From Phytomonas francai (taxonomy: Eukaryota > Euglenozoa > Kinetoplastea > Trypanosomatida > Trypanosomatidae): a DNA stretch of 64,000 nt. The notes under the pieces are model-generated. The model did not search any database. It saw only the letters and a program-made list of their open reading frames with translations, and was not told the origin of the DNA. A program made the translations under genes and the position numbers. Location of the stretch: assembly GCA_001766655.1 (NCBI GenBank), contig MJCC01000002.1, positions 141,234 to 205,233 on the forward strand, given 5' to 3'. Of this stretch, positions 40,904-51,729 are shown piece after piece (within the stretch, counting starts at the first letter, position 1; the number at the start of each line of letters is the position of its first letter).

Positions 40904-42277
40904 TTATGCTGCGTAAACGGCCCGTCCACTAACGTACGTTCGCACGATGTTGGATGGGGATGCTGTGAGGACAATTTTTTGGAAAATATCCTCGTCGTTA
41001 TCCAATTCCTTAAAGATATGAATGCCACCGTGCTTTAGGGTCGTGTCGATCACAATTGCGTCAAAAAAATACCCGGGTGCGAGACGGCCAATCTTCAGGT
41101 CGAGGGAGATACCGCCCATTGTGGTAGCCGTGTAGAAGGCCGTGAGGTGATCGATCTGCGTCGCGCCGCGCTCGTGGGTGCTGCGGGCCTCGCGTGTGCA
41201 ATTCGGGTCCGTCCCGCTCGCCAGCAATCGCGAGGAGGCCACGGCAAAGCGCATCGTGTCGAGAATCGAGGCGCTGTGCCCGCCGGAGAGATCCGTCCCG
41301 AGGCCGACGTGCAGGCCCGCCCGCAGCGCCCCCGCGAGCGGGAAGACCGCGTCCGAGAAGTACACGTTGGAGAGCGGGCAGTGCGCCACGGCGGCCCCGC
41401 GCCCCCGCACGCGCGCCATATCCCCCTCCGACAGGAACACGCCGTGCGCGAGGATCGTCTGCCGTGTCAGCAGGCCAAGCTCGTCCAACGCGGATGCGTC
41501 AGACACGCCGTAGCGCGCCAGGACGTGCTGGTGCTCCCAGTCACTCTCGGAGCAATGCGTCTGGACGTGGCAGTGGTACTTGTCGACGAGCCCGCCGAGC
41601 CCGACGAGGGCCGCGTGGCTGCTCGTCGGGATAAAGCGCGGGATGACGGCCGGGAGGACCAGGCCGCGCTCATTCCCGGGAAGCCCCCGCGTGGCCTGGA
41701 TAAAGCGCTCCGACAGGGCGACGGACTCCTCCGGGGAGGGATCGCGGTAGTACGCGGGGCACTCGCTCGGCAAGTCCAACGCCACCCGCCCAACCACGGC
41801 CCGCTGGCCTTTCTCTAGGCAAATCTTCGCCAACAAAAGGCTCGACTCCAGGTGAGCGGTGGCAAAGTATGCGACACATGTGGTGCCGTTCGCCAACAGG
41901 GTTTCCACCAGACTGTTGTAGGCCTTGGCGGCAAACTCGAGGTCACTGTACTTGGCCTCAAGAGGAAATGTGTACTTATGAAGCCACGATTCAAGCGGAC
42001 AGTCCATGGCCTTTCCAACTTGCGGCCATTGCGGTGCATGCACGTGGAGGTCGACGAATCCGGGCATAAAGTACTGGCCATCGGATAACTCCATCAGCGA
42101 ATGCTCCTCCTTGGCTGCTTCTAGCAGCCTGTCATACTCATCAGGATGCTTGTCGCGGGATAAAACCTGTTCAATCACACCTTCCGCGTTGACTTGGATT
42201 AGCACGTCTTTCAGCACAGATAGCTGATTCGGCTCTGGGGCCTCAAAAATTGTTCCACAAAAGACTTTTTTGTACAT
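40904..42277 (-). CDS. GDA: Guanine deaminase
   Basis: This 457-residue amidohydrolase matches guanine deaminase over its full length. Zinc ligands sit in FVDLHVHAPQW (His78, His80), in the HVQTHCSESDWEH region, in LAHGVFLS, and in GLGTDLSGGHSAS (Asp). Family-typical segments include ESWLHKYTFPLE and NGTTCVAYFATAH, plus the late gate region GGISLDLKIGRLAPGYFFDA. The enzyme converts guanine to xanthine and ammonia in purine salvage, which is essential in kinetoplastids because they make no purines de novo. It is probably cytosolic or glycosomal; no clear PTS1 is present (it ends RAVYAA). The stop is TAA. Confidence 0.93.
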   Translation of the reverse strand: MYKKVFCGTIFEAPEPNQLSVLKDVLIQVNAEGVIEQVLSRDKHPDEYDRLLEAAKEEHSLMELSDGQYFMPGFVDLHVHAPQWPQVGKAMDCPLESWLHKYTFPLEAKYSDLEFAAKAYNSLVETLLANGTTCVAYFATAHLESSLLLAKICLEKGQRAVVGRVALDLPSECPAYYRDPSPEESVALSERFIQATRGLPGNERGLVLPAVIPRFIPTSSHAALVGLGGLVDKYHCHVQTHCSESDWEHQHVLARYGVSDASALDELGLLTRQTILAHGVFLSEGDMARVRGRGAAVAHCPLSNVYFSDAVFPLAGALRAGLHVGLGTDLSGGHSASILDTMRFAVASSRLLASGTDPNCTREARSTHERGATQIDHLTAFYTATTMGGISLDLKIGRLAPGYFFDAIVIDTTLKHGGIHIFKELDNDEDIFQKIVLTASPSNIVRTYVSGRAVYAA

Positions 42278-42781
42278 CGCAATCGCACCGCTAAGGGAAA
42301 AAATAAATGGACAAGTTGATGAGAGAAATAAGATAAAATACCAATAATTCCAAAGCAGTTACGACAACAGCTACATCAAAATAGATATTTATTTAGGATT
42401 TAGTTAATAGAGACAATAAAAAGTCTTTTCCTCCTACATCACATTTCAAATATTGGCATACAGTTGTTCATGAGAGTTGTTATTGATAACTTTAAAGAAA
42501 TAGTTTAGGTACATCGTGAATATGTTTCGAATAGATATGAAGAAATAATAGAACATTATTCAAGTTTATATTTTAGTGGACCCTATTCGCCTAGTTGATG
42601 ATCCACTCTTACTGTTAAAAACACTAAAGTGTTTAATAAAGTATTACTTTCTGATGATTGAAGAAATAATAGAAACAAATATGCATAAGAGCGATTTAGA
42701 ATCCATGAATGCAAGATGTATTTCTGGGTTTAAAAAAACAAAGCAAACTTGAAATTATAAAAATAAATGAGCTCATTTTCA
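42278..42781. other. Intergenic spacer
   Basis: AT-rich spacer of about 500 bases, no features recognised. Confidence 0.4.
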
Positions 42782-43262
42782 TTAAGTCTGCTGTTTAGAT
42801 GCTCCCCGTTTCCATGGCCATTTGAACAAGAACTTTAGAGCCCTATGAGCCATAAAATATACGCAAACAGCGGCAGACAGGACTGAGAGCAACAAAAATT
42901 ATCACAACGCTTCGCCTTTCTCTTCTTCAGGTTCAGTTGCTGAATATTCTTTCCGGTGGAGGATTAATTTTTTTTATGGTGCTTGACTCCAATACTTCTC
43001 CTATCTTTAGTAGTTTTCATTGCCTTTGCGAAAACTGACTGTGTAATGCAAAATCCTCCGCACAGTTTTTACTTCCACTACCACAGCGGAGTAAGATGGC
43101 GTCCCCTCCAGGGTGAGAATTCAGAAACGACGTCACATCGTACACTGAGTTGCCTGAAACAATCCATAAAGACGTGCGGTTGCTATGTTCACATATTTCT
43201 TCTTCAGCCAACAGAGGTCATTTTGGGGGCCATAAATTAGATCCAAGAAGACTGGCTAGCAT
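42782..43262 (-). pseudogene. Cytochrome b5-like gene with in-frame TGAs and a frameshift
   Basis: Reading from an ATG at 43262-43260 gives a paralogue of the cytochrome b5 gene at 44559-45038: the starts match (M-L-A-S-L-L versus M-I-S-L-L), then come SLWIVSGNSVYDVTSFLNSH and HPGG. Both heme ligands are kept (His50 in HPGG, His74 in LHS). The frame is broken by TGA at 43218-43220, exactly where the paralogue has Trp, and again at 43017-43019, 42933-42935 and 42927-42929. A one-base shift near 42878 then restores a convincing tail: a membrane helix (LSAAVCVYFMAH after VIIFVALS) and a basic end (KWPWKRGASKQQT) to TAA at 42782. It looks like a tail-anchored cytochrome b5 in decay, or one needing recoding. 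No TAA or TAG interrupts it. Confidence 0.7.
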
Positions 43263-44558
43263 TTACGTCACCTCCAAAACAAAAGTGAATAGGACAACTA
43301 CACACAATCAAAGTGAATATATGTCAATGAAAGCTTCTTTAAGCACAACGCATAACCTACAATGATGGAAAAGTGGGAATAAGTAGTTCATTTACATCTA
43401 ATTTAAGCTGAAAACTCAGGTTCAGATATTTCAAAAATCAATCAGTCGCGAGAGCATAATGGTCAATTATGCAACACTGAGGCCGCATAATCCATACAAA
43501 AATTCAAATTCCAGCTAGATGAATTCAATCCAGTTTTTAGAACTAATATCTTTTTGAACTTGTGGAGGTAAAAATATTTACACATGGGTTCGATGTCATT
43601 GAGCCAATATTATATATATATATGAGTTGATAGGATGCGCATAAAAAGGTTTCTCAGATCCCCCGTTCTCTTACACAAAATAAGGTGTCGTAAGTTTTAT
43701 TGGATTAACGAATCATGAACATGAAAGCAAAGGAACACTTATCACATTGCGACCCAAAACATTCTCATATCAGTAATGTCGTAACATGCCGAATTGACTC
43801 TTTTAAGTCTGTTCCTCTTAGAAACATAAATAGTTAAATTTAAATTACAACAAATGTATCAATCATATTTATTATTGTAGAGAAACTTTCATGAGGACCA
43901 TATATGCAAATACATATAAATATATATAATCATGTATGTCAGAGTTTACACTCACGAGGCGTAAATAGGTCTGGGGCCGTCTCGGCAGCCCCCGCATGAG
44001 ATGAGCAATAGAGGGCGCGGGCCGAAAAAAGGCGGGAACGCACTTCCCATCTCGATATGGAAATATGGCGCCGTATTTACATGAATACAAGGAAAACAGC
44101 CTAGAACCATTCGCTGCCCTCCTCCATCCGTCCGTGTCTCCCTTACACGCACAAAAAAGAAAATATTTAAAAAATACGCTCCGCCTACCTCATGTTCGTG
44201 TTTTCAAATTGCAGCGAAAAAAACAGTAACGCATGCAATAAAGTCAATTAAGTGCTTATGGTGAAATAAGGAAAATGTATCTGGATACACCGCGCGAGAA
44301 TTAAGGGCTCGAAGACCCCATACACGTGAAATAATAAGTCTAGCTAAGTGCTCCCTCCCAACAACAAAAAAAACAGTGAAGTCGGGTTGACAAAACTGTT
44401 AACAGTGTTGGAGGGAAATATAAATAATTATATATACTAAGTGGCTTGCAATTAATTTTTATACTCGGTTCACTTATAGACTATCTTTTTGTGAACCCTA
44501 ACCCCGACCAAGAGGAACCAGTTTGGCTAATCAGTCTGAATGGGCATTGCCGTGACTG
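43263..44558. other. Intergenic region between the two cytochrome b5-like genes, with dispersed repeat
   Basis: AT-rich spacer of 1.3 kb. It contains repeat copy A (43805-44203), a short TA tract near 43611-43624, and otherwise no recognised gene. Confidence 0.6.
43805..44203 (-). repeat. Dispersed repeat, copy A (inverted relative to copy C)
   Basis: About 399 bases that match 55890-56284 in reverse orientation, with only scattered substitutions and small indels (by eye above 95% identity). Homology begins and ends sharply: one end is TTCGTGTTT, shared by all three copies, and the other is TAAGTCTGTTCC. It is GC-richer than its surroundings and contains the near-palindrome centred on GGCGCC. 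It has a conserved but short open frame and no recognisable retroelement protein. It may be a degenerate short retroposon, but its identity is unknown. Confidence 0.9.
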
Positions 44559-45038
44559 TTATGTTTTTTTATAAATTCGTGAGGCGTTGTCCATACAGTT
44601 TATGGGATTATCTAAGCCATTTACCCTCCGCGTATGATTTTCATTAATATATGAAGTGCATTGAGGTTCAGTTATTGTTTTTGTTGGGGTATGTGTGATC
44701 ACGAAACGGTTAGCTTCGGCATCTGTATTGGCCAAATTATTTAACCCTGCCATAGGGGAGTTGGTTCGACCAAGAACCCCTATTTTGAAGGACTCTAGTA
44801 TTTTACGTGCCCTTGAACTGTGAAATGCCATATCTACCGAACAATCCTTTGCTCCCCCGCCACGTTTTAGGAGAGTTTCAACCCCCCCCGGGTGGGATCC
44901 GAGGTAGGAGGTCACATCGTACACGGAGTTTCCCATGACAATCCACAGGGACTCTCGCGTGCAATGACACGCGACTTCTTCAACGGAGTAGGTAGGCCAT
45001 TTTTTTAAAAGTCCCATATACTGAAGGAGCGAAATCAT
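44559..45038 (-). CDS. Cytochrome b5-like heme protein
   Basis: The product has 159 residues and a TAA stop. Residues 14-92 form a cytochrome b5 domain: WPTYSVEEVACHCTRESLWI, MGNSVYDVTSYLGSHPGG with heme ligand His49, and the second ligand His73 in MAFHSS, then FKIGVLG. The domain carries electrons in membrane or mitochondrial redox chains (desaturases, sterol enzymes). Unlike the broken copy 1.3 kb downstream, it has no C-terminal membrane helix: the last 60 residues are polar (NENHTRRVNGLDNPINC). The first 13 residues (MISLLQYMGLLKK) are mildly hydrophobic and might be a targeting or anchor sequence. It is a local duplicate of the broken copy. Confidence 0.85.
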   Translation of the reverse strand: MISLLQYMGLLKKWPTYSVEEVACHCTRESLWIVMGNSVYDVTSYLGSHPGGVETLLKRGGGAKDCSVDMAFHSSRARKILESFKIGVLGRTNSPMAGLNNLANTDAEANRFVITHTPTKTITEPQCTSYINENHTRRVNGLDNPINCMDNASRIYKKT

Positions 45039-46046
45039 TATTTGAGCTATGATATTGAGAAAATCAAGTTATCTACTGGCAATGACATGGATGCAGACTA
45101 TGTTCGAAACTTGAAATGTAGCTAGGAGGTGTTAGGGAGCAGAAAGTGTGTGCAGATATTTCATGACATATAGCTTCCAGAGATATTCTGACATACTCAG
45201 GTAACGGTTTTTGGGGAGTGGTGTTTACGGGGAAGCAGAATGAAATGGTAAGACAGTGCAATGGGAAAATATTTAATCTAATTTTCCCATAAACAGAAAA
45301 AACAATAGAAATAAAAGCTAAACGGTTTGACCACACACTTTCCATCACGAATAAAATAGATCAGCGGAAAGCTGAGCAACATTATGGTTGCTATCGATTT
45401 CCTACACAACGATATGTAGATATGCGCACATAAAAGTCAGCGTTCAGAAAGTTATTATAGCCACCCATCAGGTTAATAACTACGCTGCACGAAGAGGGAG
45501 GAATACGAAACATTCAAATGTGATTTTAGCTCGGTGATCGAGCAAAAGCTATTTGATATTATGGAACTGAGCATCGCCTAGAAAAGCTTTAGTTAAGGGC
45601 CCAAAAACATGTGAGCAACGATGCCTATATCTGCATTATTGATGTTCTTCCTCTAAATGAACATGCTTCAAATTATAAGGGGGGAAAGTAAGCCAAGAAA
45701 AGATTGATGAAAAAAGAGAAGCCTTTTGTGACATCGCAGCTGATAAGGTAAGAAAAAGAAACAACACATTAAATACAAAGATATATACATATACCGGGAA
45801 AAGTTACAGTGTTTTGAAAGTAACATGGACTAAGTTTGGAAAAATTAAAATCATAATTCATACTACCTATTGGAAAAGAAAAAATAGTCTGCATTGAGAA
45901 GGTTCCTAAATGCAACGCTACCTATTTTAATGAATAATTGCGTTAAGGTGAAGGGACAACGAATACAAGCTATTTCCGTTCTACAAAAAAAAAAAACTGT
46001 AAGATATTTCAAGCTACTGCAGTTAATGCTCCTGCTTTACTGAACC
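45039..46046. other. Intergenic region of about 1 kb
   Basis: AT-rich spacer. A minus-strand frame at 45073-45348, just upstream of the cytochrome b5 gene, has Cys/His/Phe-rich composition typical of noncoding DNA and is not accepted. A poly-A run lies near 45985-45996. Confidence 0.45.
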
Positions 46047-47513
46047 TTAAAATTGGCTCCCCGTCAGGCTTCTCTTCAGTGTATTTAATACCTTCATATC
46101 TTTGTCGGATAAAGTGATACAACCCAAACCCTTGTATGCCTGGCTGCGCGTTAGCAAGGCACGCCACATGTGAATAAACTCATCTGCCTCAATAACGGGG
46201 GAAACCACCTCTACCGCCTCGTGAAGACGATTCATTTCACTCAGAGCCACACCGATTTGAACCTTTGTACGATACCAAAGCTGCCGATAAAGTGATTTGA
46301 GAATTTCAGCCTGCTGTTGAGCGTATCGTACAGTACCGGAAGTTTCGGGGGACATGCTTGTGCTATTGATAAGATTTATGGCCTCACGAAAGGCTTCACC
46401 ATCTTTGGAAAGAGAAGCATCAGATCGGTTTCCAAAAGCCATGCGTATGGACTGCACAACGCTTTGATCCTTCGGTGCGGTTTTCAGAACCTCCTGTAAT
46501 TTGTCCTTGGGCGCATAAAATGGATCCTGGGGCACAGATGACCGAATTTTATGTATGATTTCATCAAGCGCTTCTGTATTCACACCTTTGAATGCACCAT
46601 AAATAAGTTTCTTTGCATGTTGCGCTCTGTCAGAACCCCAATCTTCGTATTCCGAGCTGAGAGGAAAGAAATCGTGAAAGTGGTGGCGTAAATTAGCATT
46701 GAAAAGAATCAAGGCGATTTCAATCACCTCTTCGTCGCTCAGGTTGTCACCCAACTCTCTTTTTAGTACAACAAAGCCAGGTTCATTCAAAACATCTTTG
46801 CTCAAGCCCAGGATTTCTTCTGGAATTGATTCGCCGTCAGCTTTCGACTTAGTATTTCGAATGTTGGAATATCGCAGAATCCTATGGCCCAGTAGTAAAA
46901 AGGGATTTGTGTTCTTATCCGTCGCGATTTCATTCACCAGCTTCGAAGGCGTATCAATGTTTTTTTTAATATCTTCCTCGATTTGAATAAAGTCACTGTA
47001 GGCATCTTTGGCGTTCCCAAGGTACATATTAAACTCAGCACACGCAAGCTTCACAAGCCAGCAGTCTGGAAAAGCAGCTTTAAACGCATTGTAGTTTTCC
47101 AGTGTCTTCGTCCGTATTTCGGAGACCTCGGATTCAGTGGTAGCCCCAAAAACACTTAGAGAAGACTCTTTTTCGTCCAGCAAGTTATCCCATGCGCGCA
47201 AACTAGTTCCAATAGCCATTTGCTTTAGCGGCTCATCTTGAATCTTAGGTAGAATGTTACGGATTTCATCAATGGCTGCAGTTGGATTTCTGGAATTTAA
47301 ATAAACACCAGCCCGGGCAATTCTAGCGGCTATACCAACCAATCCACTACTATTGGACTTCTCCACAATAGAGTTAATTGTCTGAATATCAGCTGGGCGA
47401 TTCGTACGGATGCCAATTATTCGTCGGACCTTTGCCTCCTCGGAAATAGAGGAAACCAGAGGTGGTTTAAAACCTATTATCGCAGATTTCACGAAGCGGG
47501 AAGCTCGAAACAT
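46047..47513 (-). CDS. Unrecognised helical (TPR-like) protein, probably mitochondrial
   Basis: The product has 488 residues and a TAA stop. The N-terminus MFRASRFVKSAIIGFKPP is basic and amphipathic, like a mitochondrial presequence. The rest is all-helical with alternating small and aromatic residues (GIAARIARAGVYLNSRNPTA, LVKLACAEFNMYLGNAKDAY, QIGVALSEMNRLHEAVEVV), which resembles degenerate TPR-type helical repeats. No catalytic motif is present. It is AT-richer in codon use than the genes further left and close in composition to its neighbours ARL3 and the cytochrome b5 gene. The function is unknown. Confidence 0.72.
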   Translation of the reverse strand: MFRASRFVKSAIIGFKPPLVSSISEEAKVRRIIGIRTNRPADIQTINSIVEKSNSSGLVGIAARIARAGVYLNSRNPTAAIDEIRNILPKIQDEPLKQMAIGTSLRAWDNLLDEKESSLSVFGATTESEVSEIRTKTLENYNAFKAAFPDCWLVKLACAEFNMYLGNAKDAYSDFIQIEEDIKKNIDTPSKLVNEIATDKNTNPFLLLGHRILRYSNIRNTKSKADGESIPEEILGLSKDVLNEPGFVVLKRELGDNLSDEEVIEIALILFNANLRHHFHDFFPLSSEYEDWGSDRAQHAKKLIYGAFKGVNTEALDEIIHKIRSSVPQDPFYAPKDKLQEVLKTAPKDQSVVQSIRMAFGNRSDASLSKDGEAFREAINLINSTSMSPETSGTVRYAQQQAEILKSLYRQLWYRTKVQIGVALSEMNRLHEAVEVVSPVIEADEFIHMWRALLTRSQAYKGLGCITLSDKDMKVLNTLKRSLTGSQF

Positions 47514-47825
47514 GTTTTATAAATTGATTGGTGTCACTAAGAATGCCTGATTTCTACTTCATTTATTAAGACAATGGAAATTATTAGGCATATTGAAAAA
47601 AGTGAATTCTTCTTTGAAACAATAACAGTATCTATAGTGGTAATAACCATACATATGTGGTTGCACCTATATGAATTATATATATATATATATATATATC
47701 CCTTGGTTTCACAAAATTGAACATAGGCATATATACACCGCAGCTTTCTGATATACACACGGTTTTTGAAAGCCAAAAAATATTTTCCTACTAATTCTAG
47801 TCAATGACCATTTAAATATAGCTAT
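47514..47825. other. Intergenic spacer with TA microsatellite
   Basis: AT-rich spacer with a (TA)n tract at about 47677-47699. Frames across the tract are artefacts. Confidence 0.55.
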
Positions 47826-48362
47826 TTATTTTTTAATATTTTCGATAGCCCACTTCAACCCATCCTGGAGTCCCTCCCCAGTTTTAGCACTGCATTTCTG
47901 AATTGACCAGGTTCTGTCACGGAGAAGGTGCAAATTGAGCGCAGTGCTAACATGCTCAGGTGATAAGGCAGTTGCGAGGTCAGATTTATTTGAAAAAATG
48001 AGTACACAAACCTCACGAAGCTTCTCTTCTTTCAGAAGGGTATCAAGCTCAATTGCTGTCTCCTCAAGGCGTCGCTTATCTGCTGAATCAACAACATAAA
48101 TTAGGCAATCCACTTCATCAAAGTAGTTTGGCCAATATGCCCGAATTGCTTTTTGACCACCGATATCCCATACGTTTAACTTGAAGCCATCACACTCAAT
48201 TAACTTAATATTGAATCCTTGTGTCGCCTGTGTTGTCGTTGGATCCTCATCCGATAATTTGCGAAGAATAGATGTCTTGCCTGCGTTGTCGAGGCCAAGA
48301 ATTAAAATACGTGGCTCTCTATCACTTTTTTTGAACTTTCGGAGTAGGGTAAGAAGACCCAT
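47826..48362 (-). CDS. ARL3: ARL3, Arf-like small GTPase
   Basis: The 178-residue product aligns over its full length with ARL3: [20 protein letters not shown] with Gly2 at the usual position, P-loop [10 protein letters not shown], switch [30 protein letters not shown], and the base-specificity motif NKSD (commonly NKQD). In cilia ARL3-GTP releases lipidated cargo from UNC119 and PDE6D carriers. In trypanosomatids ARL3 paralogues regulate flagellum assembly. It is the first gene of the minus-strand cluster next to the strand-switch region. ARL2 is the main alternative, but the MGLL start and the pattern around [13 protein letters not shown] favour ARL3. The stop is TAA. Confidence 0.87.
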   Translation of the reverse strand: MGLLTLLRKFKKSDREPRILILGLDNAGKTSILRKLSDEDPTTTQATQGFNIKLIECDGFKLNVWDIGGQKAIRAYWPNYFDEVDCLIYVVDSADKRRLEETAIELDTLLKEEKLREVCVLIFSNKSDLATALSPEHVSTALNLHLLRDRTWSIQKCSAKTGEGLQDGLKWAIENIKK

Positions 48363-50109
48363 AGTATCTTATTTCGTTAAGATGTTGTATTCCTTAGATT
48401 AGTGATAATACCTTTTTTTTTTTGAAAAAGGGACACAAAATCACTTAAATTGTTCTTTTCAACGAACAATAAACATTATAAAAAGTGCTGAATAACAAAT
48501 GCATATTCTTATAAAATGATGCTTAGTAGGGAAAAAAGTTCAAAAACACTTTATAAGTAAAAAAAATACCCAAGAATTAAATAACTACGTTTTCCTTTTT
48601 AATAGAAATTTATTAGGAAACTTAAGAGATATACTTTGTTGTTCCAAGAAGTCAATCAAGTTTCATAACAAAGACTAGCTCATTTGTATTCACAATTGTC
48701 TCTAATAACATAGCTAATTATTAAAGTATTATAAAGAACATAACATTTTTTATTTGTCCACAGAAAATCAGAGGATAATTTGAACATTATTGTTAATTCT
48801 ATTATTATTATTATGTATACTAACAGACATATTTAATAGGTTAAATTACTATCTTAAAAATAAAATAGTCTAAAAGGAGGAGCAGAGATTAGATTTTTAA
48901 CCCTGATAGACTTGGCATTCAGGAAAAACTAATCAAAAGAGCATTGCAAGAATTTTAATAATTTATAAAAGGCAAATTAATTCAGCATGCTGTTAAACAA
49001 GAACTGATAAAAATGCTTTAAATATGTTCACTATTCCTTCTAACTGAAAAGGGAATTTAGGAAATTGATTTGATTAATCGTTCTATATGCATATATCTAA
49101 GTAACATTGCATTTTTTCTGAATTCTATACGTGCAATCTAGAAAAAAAAAACATAACAAAATCAGTTAAATAGGAAGACATTCCTGTACATGTTTGTTCT
49201 TATATTACTATTCTCAGTTTTTTTTTCAAAATTATCATTCAATCAATACGATCAAAAGCTACGAAAACCTGGGAATTAAAATTTGAAGAGTAATATCGAA
49301 GCATCCTGATGCAGCATTATTTACTGTGTTATATAATAAAAGATAATATGTGATTCGTATAAATTCAAAGAGTACTCTTTCCGTGATAATAGCAAGATAT
49401 GGCAACTTGAACTGTTTATGTTTAACTTTTTTAAAAAAAAAGCCTAAGACATGTTCAAGGGATTTTTTAAAGCATTGTGAGGGAAAAAAGTAGCTCGATC
49501 TCTTATTATAAACATCACCAAAAATTACACTAAAGGACATGATAATCGTTTGGGATTTAGAACGAGAGAGAGACAACAGATTGGTATCTGATTTCATACT
49601 GATTGCTTGAAAGATAAAAAGAGCTTACCCCACCCTCAAATGAATGTATACAATAGTATATAAATCAAATGTATATGTTCGACGAATATTTTATATGGAT
49701 CATTTTTTCGGCATTTTTCCCCAGAGCGATATTTTTAAATGATTTTTGACACATAAAGTTAGTTATTTAGACACATTTCCACAGAGGCATTATTCACGCC
49801 CTCGGAATTTTCTTTTCAAACATTATTAGCTATGAAAATTCCATTTATACATTTTTATACAACCAGAACAACATATAATATACGACCGCCGGTCTTGAAG
49901 ACAAATATTTGTGGGGGTACACTGTAAGTAAATCATGACAACTATAGAAACTGCCGGAGCAATTCCCCAAGCTTCCTCCAAAAAAAGCAGAGATAGGAAA
50001 AAGTTTCGTCGAATGATACTATAATAATACACATTTGATTCCCATTCTCCATTATAATCGCCTCTAGCAGTACATTTTTATAGTTGTCAGAATCACCTTA
50101 TGCGAAATA

Positions 50110-50926
50110 CTATCTAAGATGTCCCAAGCGAATCTGGCGACCTTACCGGGCTGTGGGGACTTCTTTTTCAGGATTGGGGGTGTGGGGTGGACGGGGAATA
50201 CTCGAATTTTCCCAATACCTAACCATTTGAAGGGCTCCAGGTGAACAAACGAGCAAAATTAGCACATTACGCGGAGCCACCCCGTTAACCACTGGCGCCG
50301 CCCCACCTTTGGCGTGCACACGCCAGCGCACCGCAATAACCTTCGCGCATTGGATGTGGGTCAGGCGGTTCCCCCCCATTATTTTGTTAGGAAAAAATAA
50401 ATGCCAGAGCACCCTGGCCTGATATTGACAAGAAGGAATTCTAAATAGATGCTTTCCTTTGGAACCAGCTTCCTTTCTTCACCCGCCCCGCCCCGTCTCT
50501 GCACGAAGCTTTTGGAATTTTCCAGTCCTTGTGCGGCGCTTGCGTCATCTCCAAGGGAATGCAGGGAAAAATCCATAAGCCTAACCTTTTAATTTCTTCC
50601 TGCGGTTTGGGGTCTGGATAACTTATTCCCAAAGTTATAAAAAAATTGAATCCGAAGACCTTCCCCCCCTCCCCACTTCAATTCCAATATGGGTCGACGA
50701 ACGCTGTGGCCCCAATGAATTTATTCCCTAACAGAAGGGAGCCAACAATCCCCTTCATTTTATTCACAAAGATGAAGACTTCTTTGGGAAAAAAATTGAC
50801 AGGGTACCTTTCCACCACCAGCGGTATTTGTGTGTTGGGGATGGCGTGGCAAGTGATGTTGTTCCTCTTAGCCCCCCCGCCCCCCTCCTTTTTTTGATGA
50901 TAAGGATGGGGGGCCCGGACTTCAAA
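50110..50926 (-). pseudogene. GC-rich block with long broken minus-strand frames
   Basis: Within the AT-rich strand-switch region this block is GC-rich and carries long minus-strand frames. From about 50941 down to 50441 one frame is open apart from a single TGA at 50678-50680; a second frame covers 50412-50143. The composition (NKMKGIVGSLLLGNKFIG, SYPDPKPQEEIKRLGLW) looks protein-like, but no family is recognised. It directly abuts repeat copy B. It may be a dead gene or element fragment, or chance openness of GC-rich DNA. Confidence 0.3.
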
Positions 50927-51102
50927 GCGGCGAGAACGCACCTCCCATCTCGATATGGAAATATGGCGCCTTATTTACATGAATGCAAGGAAAACAGCCT
51001 AGAACCATTCGCTGCCCTCCTCCATCCGTCCGTGTCTCCCTTACACGCACAAAAAAGAAAATATTTAAAAAATACGCTCCGCCTACCTCATGTTCGTGTT
51101 TC
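50927..51102 (-). repeat. Dispersed repeat, truncated copy B
   Basis: About 176 bases in the same orientation as copy A, ending at the shared TTCGTGTTT boundary (51091-51099) and truncated internally at the GAACGCAC segment. It shares CTAGAACCATTCGCTGCCCT and the following block nearly unchanged. Truncation at one side with a constant other end resembles 5'-truncated retroposons. Confidence 0.85.
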
Positions 51103-51539
51103 CAAGCTTCCAAATCAAAGACGGTGATGCTTATCGCCATTGGCGCGGATTTTAAATTCATAGTACGACACTTTCGAGGGGTCAAGTATATAGAATATGG
51201 CGCAATATTTTTTTATATTTTTTTACAGTGTTTGTGCTAAATAATATTTCAAATTAAGGTGGTGGGCAATATGGCGGCCGCTTGCTTGGAGCTAGGAAGC
51301 GGGACGACAAGTCCTGGCGCGTCTTCGATGGAGGTGCACATTTTTTTGAGGATTTTAAACTAGACTTGTTCCACCGTGAGCTTTAATATTTTAACTTTCA
51401 TTCAAACTTTTTCTCCCACGTCGATTGGGAATATGCAGCGCATGTCTTTATTAGAGTATTCTTTATCTTTTTTCTCCCAAAAATAATATTAATAGTTTTT
51501 CAGTTGTCTGTGTGTGTTATTAAGATGCAGTTGCTTCTT

Positions 51540-51562
51540 ATATATATATATATATATATATA
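51540..51562. repeat. (TA)n microsatellite
   Basis: A pure TA array in the strand-switch region, upstream of the first plus-strand gene. Confidence 0.9.
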
Positions 51563-51729
51563 ATTTATCTTACTCGTTAATCATCGATATGTGACACACT
51601 TGCCCCTATTTCCACATGTGTTGTTCCAAATCCCAAACATTATTTACAGATAACTTTTTTCGCACCAAAATTGTGAATCCAATTGACATTAAAAAAAATG
51701 ACTTCAGCTTTTTAAAAAAAAAATTCACC

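Noticed and set aside
43590..43620. Possible tRNA B-box (GGTTCGA) in the spacer
   Set aside because: No matching A-box or cloverleaf could be formed around it.
43872..44090. Frame inside repeat copy A, with a counterpart in copy C, as a conserved protein
   Set aside because: The translation is shared because the DNA is nearly identical. There is no recognisable domain, and part of the frame is TATA-rich sequence.
45073..45348. Minus-strand frame just upstream of the cytochrome b5 gene
   Set aside because: Composition is like translated noncoding DNA, with no domain, and it lies where the 5' leader is expected.
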